A stretch of DNA of 64,000 nucleotides from Betaproteobacteria bacterium (GCA_009782565.1 WRIU01000004.1:124001-188000); one strand, 5' to 3'. Counted from the first letter of the stretch, positions 9,201 through 18,123 are shown. Made by a program: numbers and translations. Notes: generated from the sequence alone by a model not told the origin.

Positions 9201-10018
9201 CGCTGCCAGATAAAACCGTGCTTCTTCTCCAGATATTCTTTATTGCACAATGCGCGCTTACTAAAATACTCATATTGCAACTGACCGAACGATGCTGACC
9301 CCCAGTGATGGATGAAAACATCGCGTGCCAGACGAGGCTGATAACCCGCTTGTCTTGCGCGCAAACAATAGTCATCATCTTCATAACCGCCTGGGAAAAA
9401 TGCCTCATCAAGTAATCCTATGGTGCAGCACGCCTTTCGGGTTAAAAGCACACAAAAGAACGTGGGATCAACTTCAACGCTATTACCACTCCAGGCTTTA
9501 TACCAACGCTCTGCAAAGTCTGAAATACGACTATATGCTGCGTCGTGAAGCTCTCCAGAGGACTCATCCAGGCATTCACTAATTTCTACCTGATAGTCAA
9601 TTGGAACGCATTGTTCACTATCAGCTCGATTGGTCACAGCGCTTACGATGTCGGAACCGTTTGCTAAAAGACGATCCAACCAGTGATCTGTGACAACAAC
9701 ATCGCTATTGAGCAAACAAATATGAGAAATTTCTTCGTCAGCCAGAAATTTTGAAATACCTACATTATTACCGCCCGCGAACCCTAAGTTTTTCTCTTGT
9801 TCAATGTAACACCAAGAAGAACCAAACTTGGCAATATGCCGTGAGATGTCGGCATGAATCTTTTCCCGCTCGAATGGTTCGGACTTGTTGTCAATCAGTA
9901 TCAGCTTGAAGGCGGTTTTGTTGACTGCACGTCTGAGGCTTGCCAACGTGATTCTGGTTGCTTCAGAAGCATTGTAAGAGACGATGACGACCCCAACTTT
10001 TGGCATTTTATTATTCAC
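6278..10018 (-). CDS. Three-domain glycosyltransferase fusion (GT2 + GT-B + GT4)
   Basis: 1246 residues with three transferase modules. Residues 1-290 form a GT2 domain: VGVVIVSYNAS at the start, NLGFAGGNNVGI, the acidic site LLNSDVVVTDHW and GGYEDDDYCLRA. Residues about 430-800 form a GT-B-like domain with GKPVVVYAGGLHKWQQ and CPTKLVEYLAMGVVPIV. Residues about 870-1240 form a GT4 domain with VDNFEAGGLENVVIDL, FLDIGAINYQKNH and SFFEGGQLTWLEAIAANIPIV. The GTG start at 10018 has AAGG about 7 nt upstream; an in-frame ATG lies at 10006. Such fusions usually build repeating glycans processively. Several 7-8 base homopolymer runs lie in the gene. Confidence 0.82.
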   Translation of the reverse strand: MNNKMPKVGVVIVSYNASEATRITLASLRRAVNKTAFKLILIDNKSEPFEREKIHADISRHIAKFGSSWCYIEQEKNLGFAGGNNVGISKFLADEEISHICLLNSDVVVTDHWLDRLLANGSDIVSAVTNRADSEQCVPIDYQVEISECLDESSGELHDAAYSRISDFAERWYKAWSGNSVEVDPTFFCVLLTRKACCTIGLLDEAFFPGGYEDDDYCLRARQAGYQPRLARDVFIHHWGSASFGQLQYEYFSKRALCNKEYLEKKHGFIWQRRPEKPITALTMDLGFALQQKKRLPLQKPFIENYLKNSAKQIDYFESESLRFENTLATSDCIIPETLAHQIAAAKTYGDLREIWKDVNLRIKDALSSNENIEAITSSIISDLTQIAKGIHEKVECNFAIHSFMTGMMHKMHSPQAATPKYPANRIGRFFWFLRYGLNFILKFNGIVFFGGYFYPERQSDGYFQRIQIIDRLFADRWRIYVETSALQGRNLWLDRPEQKVLVLRVVGSRIRRIFVRLLAFLTVLRSRKIYFHSVLRMHDNRFGLLLRLPFIRKVVDIHGVVPEEFRMHNDFFSAMLFEKQEKLAVNKAGLIVAVTNAMALYLQQKFRSALKGKIATFPMFPDFTPTLSTRPLIDGKPVVVYAGGLHKWQQVSKMIDAIIKTADRCIHRFYCPEPQIVEDMLPPTVASVVTVESKTHSELVTLYPECHYGFILREDSIVNRVACPTKLVEYLAMGVVPIVDCDDLGDFKALGMRSIPLNEFLAGQLPDEEQRLEMATTNFAVYESLKKIRQTGAKEIKIFFETNRINNSSLSFMSRLRRMLPPETLAGRVARRIRRAYLSMPSANNDISTEIPKQLTACDILVQVDNFEAGGLENVVIDLNRTLVQAGYRVMLLVLGHQGAAVKRARDLGQTVICCTYADKTYTILLDQLQPKLLLTHYSIQGISLCRQRSIPFVQVIHNIYMWFDDQQRRKFAEAAAMTTTFVAVSDYARRYSISRLGVAPEKCVVIPNGINLDPYKSMDKKNARSRLRAQHGITDEEFVFLDIGAINYQKNHFGMIKAFEIALHTCINSRLLILGSCYETGLLKKMLDYVEKQGLQEKVLYCGSTTSVYEYFAMAEAFASASFFEGGQLTWLEAIAANIPIVTSAVGFAANFAERQGIRLVEPVYDMMHFNGAIWEMKSTPEFEQRLAEAMICTWKEPLRPNFSATELAALERERTYENYIHLISKIISEKGTSNECEPVLKVV

Positions 10019-10060
10019 GATCTAGCCTTTGTAAAAATCTTCTCGAATGAAGGGGGATCG

Positions 10061-12358
10061 TTAGCGCATTCCGCAGCCCAAACCGTGGCGCGCGACCCTT
10101 AATAAGAAACGAAATGGTTTAGTGATGCGCCATGATTTGCTATTCAGAACCTGCACGTAAGCACTCTCAAGATTAGCTACCTTTTGAATCAAAGATTCAT
10201 TTTGCTTGGTCAAATCTACGGGAGAACTTTCAAGGTTCTCCACCAACTTGTTAAGATCAGCTACCTTTTGAATCAAAGTTTCATTTTGCTTGAACGAAGT
10301 GTTGACCCACCATTTGTATTCATTAAGTTGCCGCTCAAACCATCCTACTGTCTCTTGAGCCAGAACCCCCGGTTTATTCTCGAATTTATCCAGTACAGAC
10401 AACGAATAAGCCGCTCGTGCTGCTTTATCGAGAAGTTGGGCGATCTCCGAAGGGCCGGGTGGAAATGGCGCGTTGGGGGAGCCGGTAATATTTAACCAAG
10501 AGCCAGATACGTATTGCTGTACTTTGGAAACTGACAGCAATAGGGATTTCCGTGCTTCATGTTTGTCGTGACGACATAATGCGAATACCGCTAACCAGTA
10601 CAATGCATCGATTACCTTGTTCCCAAGAAGTGGACTATAAGCAGTAACGTCGCGGCTGGCACAGTCAGAGAAAAAGGCAATTGCATCCTTAGTCCTGCCT
10701 TGCCTCCTTGCAAGTTCACCTCCCACGAAAAGTAGAGAAACCTGCCAGCGCAATTGATGCGGCGAGGGATCAGATATTGCGGCGTAGCGCCATATTTCTG
10801 CTTCGAGGTGTTTTAGCGTTTCAGCCGATACGTCCGCCGCTTCCACATAGGCATAAATGCGACCGCATAGTGCCGCACCGTAATCTACCGATTCCGGATC
10901 AGCCGACTTCAGAACACGTTCCTGCATTGAGTCGAGCAGCGGCAGGGAACGCGAGCGCATGCCGATAGAGACCATGCCCTTCACCAGCCAAGGATTCATA
11001 TAGTCGCGCCCAAATGCAGCTACATGAAATTCCGGGGAATCCGGCAGTGTCCAGGCCGTTTCCACATACGGTACATCCTTGCCTGCGACGGGATCTGCCA
11101 TGCCCAGCAACAACACCCATTCGGATTCTTCTTGTGGGACACTGTCCGTAGGCACGGTCACCCATTTTCTTGCGGCATGGTGACACTTCAGCGCCCCACC
11201 GGCTGTTTGCAGAAAACCTTGTTCGAGCAGGAAAAACGCGCCGCATTCAGCCACCAGGCGTTCCCAGGTGTATACGTGCAGGTGGTGCGGATTCGGATCC
11301 TTGCCTGTTTCGTCCACCCAGTTATTGGGGGCGCAAACCATCACGCGACCCGCCGGAACCAGCACGCGTTTCAGTTCCCGCAAGTAGGCAACTGGGTCCG
11401 GCACATGCTCGATCGTCTCGAACGCAGCAATGAAGTCGATACTATGATCAGGAATGAAATTGAGTGCTTGTGCATCTCCAACCCGGAATTCGAGCGTGCT
11501 TATATGACCATAATGGGCATTGGCATAAGCAATGCCAAAATTACTTAGATCAACCCCCAATACGGATTTTGCTTGCGAGGCCGCATAAAGAATATGGCTG
11601 CCATAACCCAGCCAACACGCCACATCCAGTACCCGGTCTCCAGGGCGAATGAATTCGGCAGCCCTGTAGTAACGAATGCAATGGGCATCGCTGCGCCTGC
11701 CAACCTCGCGCAGCATATCCGTGTGGAGCATTCGTTCTTCCGGAAGCACATTGAGGTCAAAGTTTTCCAGAGCTTGTGCAGGCACTTTTTCCAACAGTAT
11801 GAAGATTTGCCCGCCATCTTCGTTCAGTGTTTCGTAGGGATTGACACGATAGTACAATGGGTGCTTGCGAAAACCTGCTTCAAAGCATCGCGCTTCCCAC
11901 CAGGCACGGTTCTCAATCGTCAACCGTCGTTGGCCTTGTGTGGTTACGATTTGAAGGAACACATAGCGGGATGCTATACGATTAATCTCACGCAGGGCTA
12001 CAGGAACATCGCTGGGGGTCAGGTGTTCCAGGCAATCGGTGGAGGCTATGATATCAAAATGGGCATCCGGGAATGGGATAGATAAAACCGATCCTTCAAA
12101 AAAACGATCTGGGTAGCATGTATTGGCATGCTTAATAGCGATTTCAGAGACATCGAAACCAACCGCATCTATTCCCTGTGCGAGCAAATCCCCAACAAGA
12201 TGACCTTTGCCGCAACCAATATCGATGGCGGAACCATAGCCACAAGATTCAATAATTAATTTGGCAATGCTTGCAAAATCTTTGCGACTGGTTGGATTGG
12301 TGTCTTGCCAATAATCGTCGTAAATTTTCTTGTAGTCGGTCTCGTGTTTTATATTCAT
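10061..12358 (-). CDS. Tandem SAM methyltransferase with C-terminal coiled coil
   Basis: 765 residues. Two class I methyltransferase domains are present: SAIDIGCGKGHLVGDLL (about 43) and RVLDVACWLGYGSHILYAA (about 240), each followed by an acidic strand end (GFDVSE; GVDLSN). A helical region follows, then a heptad-rich tail in which KQNETLIQKVADL is repeated as KQNESLIQKVANL. The end, VLNSKSWRITKPFRFL, is the tail seen on many polysaccharide-cluster methyltransferases and glycosyltransferases. The ATG at 12358 has AAGG about 8 nt upstream and lies just after the wzt stop. The layout resembles chain-terminating enzymes such as WbdD that cap O-antigens for Wzt recognition; that function is inference, and no kinase domain was recognised. 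Confidence 0.75.
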   Translation of the reverse strand: MNIKHETDYKKIYDDYWQDTNPTSRKDFASIAKLIIESCGYGSAIDIGCGKGHLVGDLLAQGIDAVGFDVSEIAIKHANTCYPDRFFEGSVLSIPFPDAHFDIIASTDCLEHLTPSDVPVALREINRIASRYVFLQIVTTQGQRRLTIENRAWWEARCFEAGFRKHPLYYRVNPYETLNEDGGQIFILLEKVPAQALENFDLNVLPEERMLHTDMLREVGRRSDAHCIRYYRAAEFIRPGDRVLDVACWLGYGSHILYAASQAKSVLGVDLSNFGIAYANAHYGHISTLEFRVGDAQALNFIPDHSIDFIAAFETIEHVPDPVAYLRELKRVLVPAGRVMVCAPNNWVDETGKDPNPHHLHVYTWERLVAECGAFFLLEQGFLQTAGGALKCHHAARKWVTVPTDSVPQEESEWVLLLGMADPVAGKDVPYVETAWTLPDSPEFHVAAFGRDYMNPWLVKGMVSIGMRSRSLPLLDSMQERVLKSADPESVDYGAALCGRIYAYVEAADVSAETLKHLEAEIWRYAAISDPSPHQLRWQVSLLFVGGELARRQGRTKDAIAFFSDCASRDVTAYSPLLGNKVIDALYWLAVFALCRHDKHEARKSLLLSVSKVQQYVSGSWLNITGSPNAPFPPGPSEIAQLLDKAARAAYSLSVLDKFENKPGVLAQETVGWFERQLNEYKWWVNTSFKQNETLIQKVADLNKLVENLESSPVDLTKQNESLIQKVANLESAYVQVLNSKSWRITKPFRFLLRVARHGLGCGMR

Positions 12359-12360
12359 GC

Positions 12361-13734
12361 TTACCACCTTGCGTTCATGCGCAAATCACACAGTCCGCCA
12401 AAAAAATATTCCTCTTGCCGCATCAGTGTTTGAAAGAATGTAGCCTCATCCATCCAATGAAGCATGCGCTGAGCGGTATAATTAGGTTTTTCTTCATAAG
12501 TAACAGAGGCTTGAATTTCATATAGGTTTGAGCCTAACGTGCAATCGCATTCCAGCCAGACATGAAACTGCTCACCCGCGTGGATTTTCCGCTTCCAGAA
12601 AACATCGCCTTCACGAATTCCCGCTAATATTTGCATGTCTTGATTCAATGTGCCCCATGAGTAAATCTTGATGCCTTCTCGATTACGAATGCGTATTCCC
12701 ACATTGATACGATCCGTCTCAATACGAGATGTGCAATCGACACGGATGCGGATGAGATCTCCTGGATAAAATACCGTTGAAGGTTCTCCGCCACGATTAA
12801 AGGTTTTTACAGAAACAACCTCAATTCCACCATCACCAAAAGAAAGTTGATCAGTGCGGCCTGGAATTGTATCCAGTGAAGACTGCTCGGCTGTTTCTTC
12901 TGGGGTAGCTGGTAATGTGAGCCTCTTTGCAGGCAATTCTGGAATAACTTGTGCAAAGTAAGCGGATTCTTCTTCATGCAATAGTTTGCGATAAGCTAAC
13001 AACACCTGCGAGGAAGTTCCCATCGATACGGCGCGTCCTCCTTTGAGCAAGATGGAGCGATGCGTCAACGTTCGGACTGATTCTTGATCGTGCGAAACAA
13101 ATAACAGGGTAACGCCGTCAGACAGCAGCTTTTCGATACGGCTATAACAGCGTTTCTGGAAGAGCGCATCTCCTACAGCCAGCGCTTCATCGACGATCAG
13201 GATGTCGGGTTCAATTTGAACCTGGACTGCAAATGCCAGCCGCACCAACATGCCACTGGAATAGGTTTTTACAGGCTGATCCAGATAATCGCCGATATCA
13301 GCGAAAGCAGCAATATTGTCGAAACGGGCGTCAACTTCGTCGTGTGTCATGCCGAGTAGCATGGCATTGAGGTAGACGTTTTCCCGCCCAGTGAACTCCG
13401 GGTTGAATCCGGATCCTAATTCGAGAAGCGCGGCAATCCGTCCGTGAGTTTCTACGGTTCCGACTGTCGGGGTGAGCGTGCCCGCTATCAATTGAAGCAG
13501 CGTGCTTTTACCACTACCGTTTCGCCCAACGATACCAAATGCTTCTCCTTTGCGGATTTCAAATGATATGTCTTGAAGCGCCCAGAATTCTTGATAATAG
13601 CATGAAGACTGATGACCAGTGAGGCGTTGCAGTGCAGGGATAATGAATTGCTTCAGCCGATTACGTGATGTCGCATAAATTTCGTAGCGCTTGCCAAGCC
13701 CATTGATACGTATGGAATGCTCATTAGAGGACAT
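12361..13734 (-). CDS. wzt: ABC transporter ATPase for polysaccharide export, with C-terminal glycan-binding domain
   Basis: 457 residues. The nucleotide-binding domain has Walker A GRNGSGKST (about 70), signature YSSGMLVRLAFA, Walker B ILIVDEAL and the switch SHDQ. From about residue 290 an extra beta-rich domain follows, as in O-antigen Wzt proteins that recognise the modified chain end. Start MSSNEHSIRING at 13734 overlaps the permease gene by 11 nt, as expected for a coupled exporter. It energises transfer of undecaprenyl-linked glycan across the inner membrane with Wzm. The Wzt tail fits the presence of the terminal methyltransferase encoded next. Confidence in class is high; whether it serves capsule or O-antigen is open. 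Confidence 0.9.
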   Translation of the reverse strand: MSSNEHSIRINGLGKRYEIYATSRNRLKQFIIPALQRLTGHQSSCYYQEFWALQDISFEIRKGEAFGIVGRNGSGKSTLLQLIAGTLTPTVGTVETHGRIAALLELGSGFNPEFTGRENVYLNAMLLGMTHDEVDARFDNIAAFADIGDYLDQPVKTYSSGMLVRLAFAVQVQIEPDILIVDEALAVGDALFQKRCYSRIEKLLSDGVTLLFVSHDQESVRTLTHRSILLKGGRAVSMGTSSQVLLAYRKLLHEEESAYFAQVIPELPAKRLTLPATPEETAEQSSLDTIPGRTDQLSFGDGGIEVVSVKTFNRGGEPSTVFYPGDLIRIRVDCTSRIETDRINVGIRIRNREGIKIYSWGTLNQDMQILAGIREGDVFWKRKIHAGEQFHVWLECDCTLGSNLYEIQASVTYEEKPNYTAQRMLHWMDEATFFQTLMRQEEYFFGGLCDLRMNARW

Positions 13735-14542
13735 CGGCAAATCCCTTTCGCGTCTTCTGAAACCAGGCAAAACCAAGCCACACAATTACAATCGATACAG
13801 CCAAATACCCGCCCCAGAGTAACCAATTTATTGACTCCCCCCAATACATCACTGCCCGTGCTTGCTCAACAGCAATCGTAATGGGGCTGAGATGTATCAG
13901 AACCTGCATTTTCTCGGGAAGAATCTTGAGCGGGTAAAAAATAGGCGACATAAACATAAGAACCGGCACAAGTGTGACAACAACCTGGGACACATCGCGT
14001 AAATAAACGCCCAATGCTGCAAGAAACCAGGAGAACCCCAACGTCATAACAGCCAGCGGCAGCAACACAATTGGAAATAACAACACCTTCGCATGTGGAA
14101 TACCAAAAAAAACCGCGTAAAACCCTAGCCACACTAAAAGGCTGACCAACAAATGAAAAACGGCGCTACCCATCACGACAACCGGAAGTAACTCCAAGGG
14201 AAAAATGACTTTCTTGACATAGTTGACGTTGGAAAGTATTACCCCTGGCGCACGGTTAATACACTCTGCAAAGAAGTTGAATACGAGTAATCCGGAAAAC
14301 AGTATCAGAGCAAACTCAGTTTTTGATCCAGAACCACCTCCCCAGCGAGCCTTGAAGACCACACTAAAGAAAAAAGTGTAGACAGCCAGCATCAGCACGG
14401 GGTTGAAAAACGACCAGAGAATTCCCAGGAAAGAGCCTCTGTAACGCCCGACAATTTCCCTGTGTATCAACCCGGCTAAAAGACTCCGATGAGTCCATAA
14501 GCTGAAGATGATCGCTTTGGGAGAAGTTGAGAATTTCTGCAT
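13724..14542 (-). CDS. wzm: ABC-2 type polysaccharide export permease
   Basis: 272 residues with six hydrophobic segments. REIVGRYRGSFLGILWSFFNP near the N-terminus is the characteristic coupling-helix region of Wzm/KpsM-type permeases, and the C-terminal half contains FMSPIFYPLKILP, also typical. GAGGAT about 6 nt before the ATG marks the start. It forms the inner-membrane channel with the Wzt ATPase encoded immediately downstream. The pair shows that the glycan is exported by the ABC-dependent route and not by Wzx/Wzy; no flippase or polymerase of the latter route is visible in the window. Confidence 0.93.
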   Translation of the reverse strand: MQKFSTSPKAIIFSLWTHRSLLAGLIHREIVGRYRGSFLGILWSFFNPVLMLAVYTFFFSVVFKARWGGGSGSKTEFALILFSGLLVFNFFAECINRAPGVILSNVNYVKKVIFPLELLPVVVMGSAVFHLLVSLLVWLGFYAVFFGIPHAKVLLFPIVLLPLAVMTLGFSWFLAALGVYLRDVSQVVVTLVPVLMFMSPIFYPLKILPEKMQVLIHLSPITIAVEQARAVMYWGESINWLLWGGYLAVSIVIVWLGFAWFQKTRKGFADVL

Positions 14543-14554
14543 TGCAATCCTCTG

Positions 14555-15322
14555 TCATATAACAGAGCTTACCTTGTTTCTTTGAACACTGGATTCATTT
14601 CTCTGCGGCAAACGCCACATGTGTTTCCAAAAATAACGAGCCATACTGGTAAGATGCCAGCGCAGGTGGCGTAGATTTTGATGACTCTCCCTTCGCGCAT
14701 CATGAATCACGGAAATTGACGGGCAAGCCACGATTTTCATGCCCAAATTCCATGTACGGACACAGATATCGACATCTTCATAATACAGGAAATAATCTTC
14801 GTCGAACCCTCCAAGGCACGCGTATGATGCGCTACGGAAGAGCATAAACATCCCTGCAACCCAATCGGGATAAAAAGGCTGCGATGTCACATCAAAGCGA
14901 ACCTGCCCTGTTGAGAGACGTAAGACTCTGGCCAACAAGCCTAAAAATGTAGGAAAACGGCGAACACTATCCTCAACCTTGCCTTGCGGAGAGATCACGC
15001 GAGGCGCTGAAATATCGGCTCCGGATTTCTCCATTACGCTAATAAGCTGTCCGAATGGATTTTCAGACAAGGTAATATCTGGATTCAGGACACAAAAGAA
15101 GCCCTCGCTACTCCGACTAAAAGCCTGATTTTGGTTGGCCGCAAAACCGAGCGGAAAGTTGTTCCGGATAGTATCTATACGCGCATTTTTGGGCAACGAA
15201 ATGTCTTCTGGGATATTAAGCGTGACAATCACTTTTGAAATTTCAGGGCATTCAAGCAACTGAGAAACTAAACGGCATACCATGATACCGTGTCCATGAC
15301 TGATGACAGATGCAGTGATCAA
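14555..15322 (-). CDS. Glycosyltransferase family 2 (rhamnosyltransferase-like)
   Basis: 255 residues. The GT2 fold is shown by PLGFAANQNQAF, the DxD-like site CVLNPDITLSENP, and DWVAGMFMLFRSASY-x-x-LGGFDEDYFLYYEDVDICVR, the acceptor and catalytic region typical of WbbL-type rhamnosyltransferases. It begins the AT-rich part of the locus and lies 12 nt upstream of wzm. The donor is probably a dTDP- or UDP-sugar, but no rhamnose synthesis genes are present here. A role in adding an early or primer residue is plausible but not shown. Confidence 0.8.
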   Translation of the reverse strand: MITASVISHGHGIMVCRLVSQLLECPEISKVIVTLNIPEDISLPKNARIDTIRNNFPLGFAANQNQAFSRSSEGFFCVLNPDITLSENPFGQLISVMEKSGADISAPRVISPQGKVEDSVRRFPTFLGLLARVLRLSTGQVRFDVTSQPFYPDWVAGMFMLFRSASYACLGGFDEDYFLYYEDVDICVRTWNLGMKIVACPSISVIHDARRESHQNLRHLRWHLTSMARYFWKHMWRLPQRNESSVQRNKVSSVI

Positions 15323-15495
15323 TTAGTGCCTCCGAAATGAGGTAGGCAGACGAGAAACGTGAAGAGTAGCAAAAACGTAACGACGCGCACAATACGCCTC
15401 TAGCATCAGGTCTTCGGCTTGGCTTCTTCTCTGGCAAACTTTTGGGTTTATCAACTTGAGAAATTGGTAGCCGTCCGGGCAGCCGCTTTCAACGG

Positions 15496-16533
15496 CTACG
15501 ACAAACGCCCTTCGCAATCCGATCCCAACAAACCAGTCCCGGTGCGATTCTGGAATTTCCAAGCGCTCGCGCACATTTCCAAAAGATCACGCCGCGCCCG
15601 CCAACCCAGTTCCCGCAGTGCTTTCCCAGGATCGGCATAGCAAGCTGCCACATCACCCGCGCGGCGGGGTACGATCCGGTAAGGCAGGTCACGGCCACAG
15701 GCTCTGACGAAGGTTGCCACCATGTCCAGCACACTGTAGCCCTGCCCCGTTCCAAGATTGATCGCGTACCAGCCCGGATGTTCGGCAAGCCAGGCAAGCG
15801 CCGCCACATGGCCTTCCGCCAGATCCATGACGTGAATATAGTCGCGCACCCCGGTTCCGTCCGGCGTTGGGTAATCGTTGCCGAATACGGAAAGTTCCTT
15901 GAGTTCTCCTGCCGCAACCCGTGCAATGTAAGGCATCAGGTTGTTGGGGATACCTACCGGGTTTTCTCCGATTAGGCCACTTTCGTGCGCGCCCACCGGA
16001 TTGAAATAGCGAAGACAGACAATGCGCCAGAGCGGATTGGAAACGGACAGATCGCGCAACATCTCTTCGATGTGCAGCTTGGTGCGGCCATAGGGATTGG
16101 TCGCGGAAAGCGGATGTGCTTCATCCAGCGGCAAGTACTGTGGTTCGCCATAAACCGTGGCGCTGCCGCTGAAAACTAATGAGCGTACCCCCGTTTCGCG
16201 CATGGCTTCCAGCAAACTTACCGTGCCTTCGACATTGTTGGCGTAGTACTCGATCGGTTTTTCCACCGACTCGCCCACCGCTTTCAGTCCGGCAAAATGC
16301 ATCACCGCCTCGACCGCATGCTGTTTCAAGGCATCCGTAAGTGTTTTCGTCGCGCGAATATCCGCCTGGATAAAAGTCGGCGTTTTGCCGGTAATCTGCT
16401 CAATCCGAGCTAAAACACTGGCTTCGCTGTTGCACAGATTGTCGTAGAGGATGACGCGATGCCCTGCCTGAAGCAACACCACTGCCACATGACTACCGAT
16501 ATAGCCCATGCCGCCGGTCAGAAGAACATTCAT
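15496..16533 (-). CDS. galE: UDP-glucose 4-epimerase
   Basis: 345 residues, normal for GalE. It interconverts UDP-Glc/UDP-Gal and often UDP-GlcNAc/UDP-GalNAc in the cytoplasm. The NAD site TGGMGYIGSHVAVVLLQAGH begins the protein at MNVLLTGG; the catalytic pair is seen as SGSATVYGEPQY and NPYGRTKLHIEEML; YFNPVGAHESGLIGE and GTGVRDYIHVMDLAEGH are family signatures. Start 16533 is chosen because the fold begins there. It stands between the dehydrogenase and the first transferase and probably supplies the galacto-configured donor. Confidence 0.94.
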   Translation of the reverse strand: MNVLLTGGMGYIGSHVAVVLLQAGHRVILYDNLCNSEASVLARIEQITGKTPTFIQADIRATKTLTDALKQHAVEAVMHFAGLKAVGESVEKPIEYYANNVEGTVSLLEAMRETGVRSLVFSGSATVYGEPQYLPLDEAHPLSATNPYGRTKLHIEEMLRDLSVSNPLWRIVCLRYFNPVGAHESGLIGENPVGIPNNLMPYIARVAAGELKELSVFGNDYPTPDGTGVRDYIHVMDLAEGHVAALAWLAEHPGWYAINLGTGQGYSVLDMVATFVRACGRDLPYRIVPRRAGDVAACYADPGKALRELGWRARRDLLEMCASAWKFQNRTGTGLLGSDCEGRLS

Positions 16534-16570
16534 AGAGAAATCACGCCCGGAGAATAACGACCAGCACTGC

Positions 16571-17884
16571 TCACAGCCGCCAAAGCGTCCTCCCCATTCG
16601 GGCATCAGGCGGCAAAACCGATTTGATGTCAATCAGCACACCCGGCTGCGCGCATTTTGCGAGCAACTGTTGGGTCGGCATAACTGTATAGTTACGGTGC
16701 GCCACGGCCAATATCAGCACGTCCGCAACAGGCAACGCATCCCACTCAGTCAGTTTAAGCCCATATTCATGTTCCGCTTCTTCAGCCTCCGCAAGCGGGT
16801 CGTGGACAAACACTTCGCAGCCATATTCCCGAAGCTCTCGAATAAGGTCAGCCACCTTGGAATTGCGTAGGTCGGGGCAGTTTTCCTTGAAGGTCAGGCC
16901 AAGGACGTTGATTTTCGCGCCTTTGACGGAGATGCCGACGCGGATCATCTGTTTGACGGTTTGCTGGGCAATCCAGGCGGCCATGCCGTCGTTGATGCGG
17001 CGGCCCGCCAGGATGACTTGTGGGTGATAGCCCAGTTGTTCGGCTTTGTGAGTCAAGTAGTAGGGGTCGACACCGATGCAATGCCCACCGACGAGGCCGG
17101 GACGAAATGGCAGGAAGTTCCATTTGGTTCCGGCAGCTTCCAGGACTTCCAGAGTGTCGATGCCGATCTTGTCGAAAATGACCGCCAACTCATTCACCAA
17201 GGCGATGTTGAGGTCGCGCTGGGTGTTTTCGATGACCTTGGACGCTTCCGCTACCTTGATGGAACAGGCGGGGTGAACGCCCGCTGTGATGATGGAAGCG
17301 TAGAGCGCGCGGACGGTTTCGAGCGTTGCGGGATCGTCTCCGGAGACGACTTTGACGATTTTGGCAATCGTGCGCTCCTTGTCGCCGGGATTGACGCGCT
17401 CGGGGCTGTAGCCGACGTGAAAACCTTCGCGCCACTTCAGGCCGGAGGCTTTTTCGAGAATGGGAACGCAGATTTCTTCAGTTGCGCCCGGATAGACGGT
17501 GGACTCGAACACGACGATTGCGCCCGGTTTCATGTGCCGCCCAGCCGCCTCGCTTGCACCGATAAGAGGGGCGAAATCCGGGATGTGCGCGTCATTCACC
17601 GGGGTGGGGACGGCAATCACGATGATGTCGACTTCATTCAATCGGGCGGCGTCTGTACCCATCGTCAGCAAACGAGCCGCTTTCAGATCGTCGCTGGCAA
17701 CTTCGCCGGAGGGATCGCAGAAGTTTTTGTACTGGGCGATTTTCTTCTCAGACAGGTCATAGCCGATGGTCTTGAACTTTTTGCCAAATTCGACGGCCAA
17801 CGGCAACCCAACGTACCCAAGCCCTACAACGGCGACAACTATGTCTTGCGGCAAGACCGCGCATTGATCAGAAGTGACATTCAT
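16571..17884 (-). CDS. UDP-N-acetyl-hexosamine dehydrogenase (TviB/WbpO/WecC-like)
   Basis: About 437 residues. A nucleotide-sugar dehydrogenase that oxidises C6 of a UDP-HexNAc to the uronic acid with two NAD. VVAVVGLGYVGLPLAVEFG is the NAD site; ESTVYPGATEE, YSPERVNPGDKE, and the catalytic-cysteine motif GGHCIGVDPYYL are present; GLTFKENCPDLRNSK marks the C-terminal domain. It resembles TviB/WbpO (UDP-GlcNAc or UDP-GalNAc) more than Ugd. With WecB in the locus it could instead act on UDP-ManNAc. The start is uncertain: MNVTSDQ at 17884 or codons up to 17938. It looks like the first gene of the polysaccharide run, 239 bp from the preceding gene. Confidence 0.88.
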   Translation of the reverse strand: MNVTSDQCAVLPQDIVVAVVGLGYVGLPLAVEFGKKFKTIGYDLSEKKIAQYKNFCDPSGEVASDDLKAARLLTMGTDAARLNEVDIIVIAVPTPVNDAHIPDFAPLIGASEAAGRHMKPGAIVVFESTVYPGATEEICVPILEKASGLKWREGFHVGYSPERVNPGDKERTIAKIVKVVSGDDPATLETVRALYASIITAGVHPACSIKVAEASKVIENTQRDLNIALVNELAVIFDKIGIDTLEVLEAAGTKWNFLPFRPGLVGGHCIGVDPYYLTHKAEQLGYHPQVILAGRRINDGMAAWIAQQTVKQMIRVGISVKGAKINVLGLTFKENCPDLRNSKVADLIRELREYGCEVFVHDPLAEAEEAEHEYGLKLTEWDALPVADVLILAVAHRNYTVMPTQQLLAKCAQPGVLIDIKSVLPPDARMGRTLWRL

Positions 17885-17991
17885 TTCAATTAATACAGAC
17901 ACCATACAAACTGGCATCACACTGTGCACGTCTGGCAAGCGCAGCCAAGGGGAAGGCGAAGAAAAAAGCCAAAAATAAGGCTCTGTAGCGT

Positions 17992-18010
17992 ATACCCCTA
18001 GGTGGGGTAT
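17992..18010 (-). promoter_or_regulatory. Dyad ATACCCC-N5-GGGGTAT upstream of the polysaccharide operon
   Basis: A 7-bp perfect inverted repeat lies 108 bp before the dehydrogenase start in an otherwise empty 239-bp gap. On the minus strand it directly follows TTGTAA and precedes TATACG, so it sits where a promoter spacer could be (15-17 bp depending on the chosen -10). It may be an operator controlling the locus or only a hairpin; I cannot name a regulator. Confidence 0.35.
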
Positions 18011-18123
18011 TACAAGTGTTTTTATTGGCTGTCATACATGTGAAGAATGTGAAGGCGCTTGGCAACTCTTCATCGGCGACAGGCGTAATTACGGCTAAAA
18101 AGAAATAACCGTTCCTGCGGAAA

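Noticed and set aside
15468-15498. TAGCCGT / ACGGCTA inverted repeat at the end of galE
   Set aside because: Overlaps the galE stop, no T-run follows on the minus strand; likely chance.
15323-15574. Short frame between the GT2 gene and galE
   Set aside because: Overlaps the end of galE in another frame; no ribosome site or family signal.
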